Translations under genes and position numbers: made by a program
Shown here: positions 60,161 to 64,000 of the stretch, piece by piece
Numbering within the stretch: the first letter of the stretch is position 1
Layout of the letters: each line of letters begins with the position of its first letter
NCBI GenBank assembly: GCA_023333565.1
Contig: JAJKFH010000374.1
Span: 5,642,001-5,706,000 of the forward strand
Origin: Puffinus mauretanicus
Taxonomy: Eukaryota > Chordata > Aves > Procellariiformes > Procellariidae
Length of the DNA stretch: 64,000 nucleotides
Reading direction: 5' to 3'
The notes under the pieces: model-generated
What the model saw: the letters and a program-made list of their open reading frames with translations, nothing else
The model's database searches: none
Told to the model about the DNA's origin: nothing

Positions 60161-60843
60161 AGATAAACAAAATGTTTAACTAGATATATAATGAAAACAT
60201 TTTGACTTTTTGTTTCACCAAAATTTTTCCATAACACTATTTCAGTTTAGCTATTTTTTTCCTTTTTTGTTCCTTAGCCACTCCTTAATTAGAATAATTT
60301 GTTAATCACACAGCTCTTGTGAAACGGGGGTAGATGGCTTGACCGTTTTTCTGTTATTTTAAGAGTTTGCACAGTGTACTGGCTTTATCACCCTTTTCAT
60401 GCAGTATACAGATTCATAGCTTGAAACAAAACAAATTATTAAATGAGGGCATGAAAATCATGACAAACCTGGGGCCTTCATGCATGATGGCTGGGGTATA
60501 CTGTAACAGTCTTCCTGCTGTGCAAGTGTTATATATTTTAGATAAAATATGTGTTGTTTATTTTTCCTGTGGTATATGGCTTTCATATCACCACCTCATC
60601 AGTAGTCCCAACACATGGGTAAAACCAGCCCATCATGCAGTCATTTTGGCTGGTCAGGTACTAGGTAACACAAACTGTTTGAAGTAATTTCAAACCAAAT
60701 AACCAATGGCTCCTCCCACTGTCAAACTTTCCTGATTGAGAATCTCCTTCCTATTCTTCATGAGAATTTTATTCTTTACCAGAGGAGAGTCACCTACCCT
60801 GACCTTCATCAAAGGGCACGTCCATGCTCTTTAGCCTGCCCTC

Positions 60844-60889
60844 AAAACACAGTTTTGGAAAAGAAAAAACACAGTTTTGGAAAAGAAGA
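60844..60889. repeat. 22-bp tandem duplication
   Basis: Two head-to-tail units share ACACAGTTTTGGAAAAGAA with a 22-base period, followed by further A-rich sequence. Confidence 0.9.
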
Positions 60890-61890
60890 AAAAAGTCAGC
60901 TTCTTCCCAGGTTGCCATCATTGCTCTGACAATCTCGTTGAGTTCTAGGGCATCAAAAAATTGCTGAGAGGTTGAAATATGAATAACAAAATAGTATGAG
61001 AAAGGCGATTTTTTAGGAGAGTGTGATGTATAATTGGTTAAAAAACTATTTCCTGATGTGCAAATTGCTCTACAAACTCTGTTCTTCTGTAACTATTGCC
61101 CTACCTGCTTGTTAATCTCAGGCTTTCAGGTTCCAAACACATGTAGTTAGAAAAACACAGAACATGTCGCTAGGCCCTTACCAGCTATCAAAGCAGACCT
61201 GGTAACTCCTCCAAAGAGCTTTACTCCAATTCCAGCCTGTCTGCTGTACCATGGATTGTATATGCTGCTTGCACAATCCCTGAGGAATCTCATTGCTGGA
61301 GTTGAGCTGGAATGTTTTACTCTAAACAAACGCAGCAAACTGCATTGCCTTTATAAATAAAATTATCCTAGTCAGAAAGCTGTCCTATTACTTCAGAAGT
61401 ATACGTTGAAAAGCTGATTAAATTCCCCTGTCTTTCCCATTGGAGCTCTCAAGAGGTTCTCTGCTCTCATAGAGCCCAGACAGCTCAGCAGCCACATTTA
61501 ATTCCACATTGCTTTTTCTTTGATGTGGAGTGACAAGGAATGGGTTTTGGCTGCCATACCAGATGAGGAGGATTGTGTCATGCTTGTCAGTAAGGTGGGA
61601 AGTTTCCATGCAAAGGCTGTCTGGACATTTCAGTAGCCTGAACAGGACCGTGGGGACAACTGTTTGTCATTGCTTTTGGTTAAGACCTTATCAGTTGTGA
61701 TTGAAGCCTAGTTAGAATTGTGAATTACAAAAACGTTAAAATTAAGAATGCTAAAATGGAGTTCTCTCTCTTTCTCCTGTGGGACAAAAGCAGACCAGGA
61801 ATTTTCTGCTCCAGAATGCTTTTTTGTTCTGATAGAAAAAAGAAGTTCCAGAAATACAAAAAATCGTATCTTCTGCCCATGAACTTTAAG

Positions 61891-61934
61891 GGTGTTTTTT
61901 TGTTGTTGTTGTTTGCTTGTTTGCTGTTTGTTTA
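61891..61934. repeat. (GTT)n/(TTTG)n simple repeat
   Basis: GTT units run into TTTGC and TTTG units over about 44 bp. Confidence 0.8.
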
Positions 61935-64000
61935 GGCAGTTCCGTAATAGGATGATAGCGTGATGACTCAAAGGGGTGAAGATAAGATGCCCCCTGAACC
62001 CCTTTAGCATTTCCTTCAGTGGTTGTAAGTGGGCAAAAAAGCAACTGGAACCACTGTAACATTCTTACATCTGGTGGGGGGATGAACAAACCTTACAGAA
62101 AACTGAGAGATATTTGCTGGAGTGAATATAGAAAAGAAAGAGAAGAGTCTCAGTGGATGAATTAAAAAAAGTTTTCAGTCATAGGCACATGTCACAATTT
62201 TAAATTGAAATTTTAGATGAAAGAAGTATCCCTTTAAAGTTACAAATCTACAGTCACAAATCTCCACTCTCCTCAGAGGGGGTAAATCATGTTACATTCT
62301 ACCTCACAGGCAGGCAGGAGATGGATTTAAAGTTATGCTTAGTCAATTCTTGTTCATTTATTGCCCTGCAACATTTAGTAAACATTCTAAGTAAAGAACT
62401 GTACAAGGGTAATTGTATTAACTGGCTCCAGGCTGATCTGAAGTTATTCCCTTTGAGCTAAAGCACTGGATTCCCTGAACAGATTTTGCTTCTCTGGATG
62501 AGTTTCAAAGCAGATTCATTATCAAACATCTGTCAGGGTCACTTTGAGTATGATGTGAGAATTAGAATTAAATAAACATTGGAAAATCTGAGACAGATGT
62601 GCAAACAGGTCTTTTCTCTGTTTTTTAATGGAAAACAAAGTTTTCTATTTTTCTTAAATGGCAAGGTCTTATCACTTTGGTATATTACTCTTCTTCCTGT
62701 CAGGGCTGGGATTTTTATAGATTTTTTTTTGTTTGTTTTTCTGTTGTTTCTTATTTTTTTCAGTACTGATTTTGTTACCCTTTGACAGGCAGATGGAGTG
62801 AGACACTGGCTGCCAGATGTTTATGGAAGAGCTCAAATCAATAGAAGACACTGCAGACCCTTTTTCGTAAGCCCAGCTGTGATGTATATGTGTAGTATAA
62901 GGGGAAACATAGGTTCTTCCTTTATCTTGTTTCCTAAGGCAGTTTTGTAAGTCCATTAGACTTGAGTAGCAGAATTTGTTGAGATATCATATGAATACAG
63001 GAAAGTTGGATTGACCTGAGATATACAGGGTCACTTATCTCCAATGATGCTGAAAGGCAAGAGCAGGAAGGAGGTGGTGATCTATTGTGTCATGTTAGAG
63101 AGAGGTGCGTTGTCAGCTCTCCCTTGACCTTGGAATGAGGCTTTCAAACAGTACCAAGAGTGGCTTTGAACTCCATCAAGCATTGAAGAATCTTTTGAGA
63201 CCCATGGAGAATTTGTCTGAGTTGGTATCTCCAGGCACAACACAGATGACTAATAGAAGTCAGAAGTCAGACTCCTTCTAAGACAATGCCTTTATATTAA
63301 ACCATATCTTTGCCAACACACAAGCACTGCAGAGATGGTAGAAGACAGCTGTAAGGTTATTTCTGAACCTTTCTTCTCTACAATTTCAGACGAAAGCATG
63401 TAAACTCCTGCACCACAGGTAGATATTCCCCATGAGTGCAATTGTATGAAATTTTATTTTGCCTCTATTTGCCTTTTTCTATCCTATTATTCTAAGGATT
63501 TTCCCCACATGTATTCACAAGATTATATAGTACATATATATGCAGTCGTTGTTTTAAAGTGAGTATGGTTCAGTTTCAGGCAATTTTGGCATACTCTTAG
63601 GATTTGAAATAAGTCCTATATCTCCACTTCTATCATAAATTCAACAAAAGATATCACTTTAATGTCCCAACTAGGTGTTTGGTTTCCTAGAGGAGGAAAA
63701 ATATACCTTTGGTGTTTTCATCCACACTACTTAGAAATAAAAGGAAACTTGAATATTTTTCATATTCCTTTGAAAATGTAAAACAGCTTTAGCCAACTGG
63801 CTATATTATTTTGCATATCTCTACCTACTGCAAGCTGCAATACATCAGGAAAGGACTTGCAAAGGAGAAAGTTCTTGAAGCCACAGTACAGAAATTTGCA
63901 ATTAGTAATACCAGTATTTTGCAATGGAAGATAATATTAAGATGAAATCTCCACTGCTGTGTCCGTCTTTATACATCAACTAATAAGGCTGATGTGATAA

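Larger units (their letters stand above)
60041..64000. other. Unique noncoding DNA
   Basis: No gene is supported. T-rich runs lie at 60059-60068 and 60145-60160, a 22-bp tandem duplication at 60844-60889 and a GTT/TTTG stretch at 61891-61934. Frames up to 106 codons (60367-60687) have no domain. Confidence 0.5.

Overview
The window looks like bird nuclear DNA, from a gene desert or the inside of a very long intron. The best evidence is a CR1 retrotransposon with the short GATTCTAT-type 3' repeat typical of avian CR1 (59159-60040). Several endogenous retrovirus LTRs also resemble families I associate with bird genomes, and the remaining sequence is AT-rich with little recent repeat. A neoavian bird is my best guess, because the LTR type at 33871 and 47658 is one I associate with Neoaves. 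I cannot name the species.

No host protein-coding gene is supported. The longest open frame (263 codons) is the 3' end of CR1 ORF2. The 244-codon frame opposite it is its antisense shadow. The other frames of 100-159 codons lack recognisable domains and sit beside equally long frames on other strands. I recognised no tRNA, rRNA or CRISPR array.

Layout: 1-1.6 kb is unique DNA. A 1.3-kb solo LTR with a perfect CCCCC target duplication lies at 1607-2910. An old, broken CR1 endonuclease piece lies near 6.3 kb and an old CR1 reverse-transcriptase piece at 11.4-11.9 kb, both on the minus strand. MIR/CORE-SINE-like remnants lie near 12.9, 28.8 and 36.9 kb, with a weaker one near 52.2 kb. Two minus-strand solo LTRs of different families sit at 33871-34446 and 34763-35328. 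A CpG- and GC-rich patch lies at 39.4-39.9 kb. A plus-strand, internally shortened relative of the 33.9-kb LTR lies at 47658-48102. The young, 5'-truncated CR1 is at 59.2-60.0 kb.

Between these, several compact stretches (about 0.95, 19.5, 23.3, 39.1, 42.3, 43.5, 44.1 and 49.4 kb) have non-repetitive, motif-dense sequence of the kind seen in conserved noncoding elements. These are offered only as candidates, since conservation cannot be judged from one sequence. I found no evidence of an undescribed gene system. The most testable points are the LTR insertions and their duplications, the inverted LTR pair, the candidate regulatory elements (especially the paired PBX-HOX-type sites at 23.4 kb) and the CpG-rich patch.
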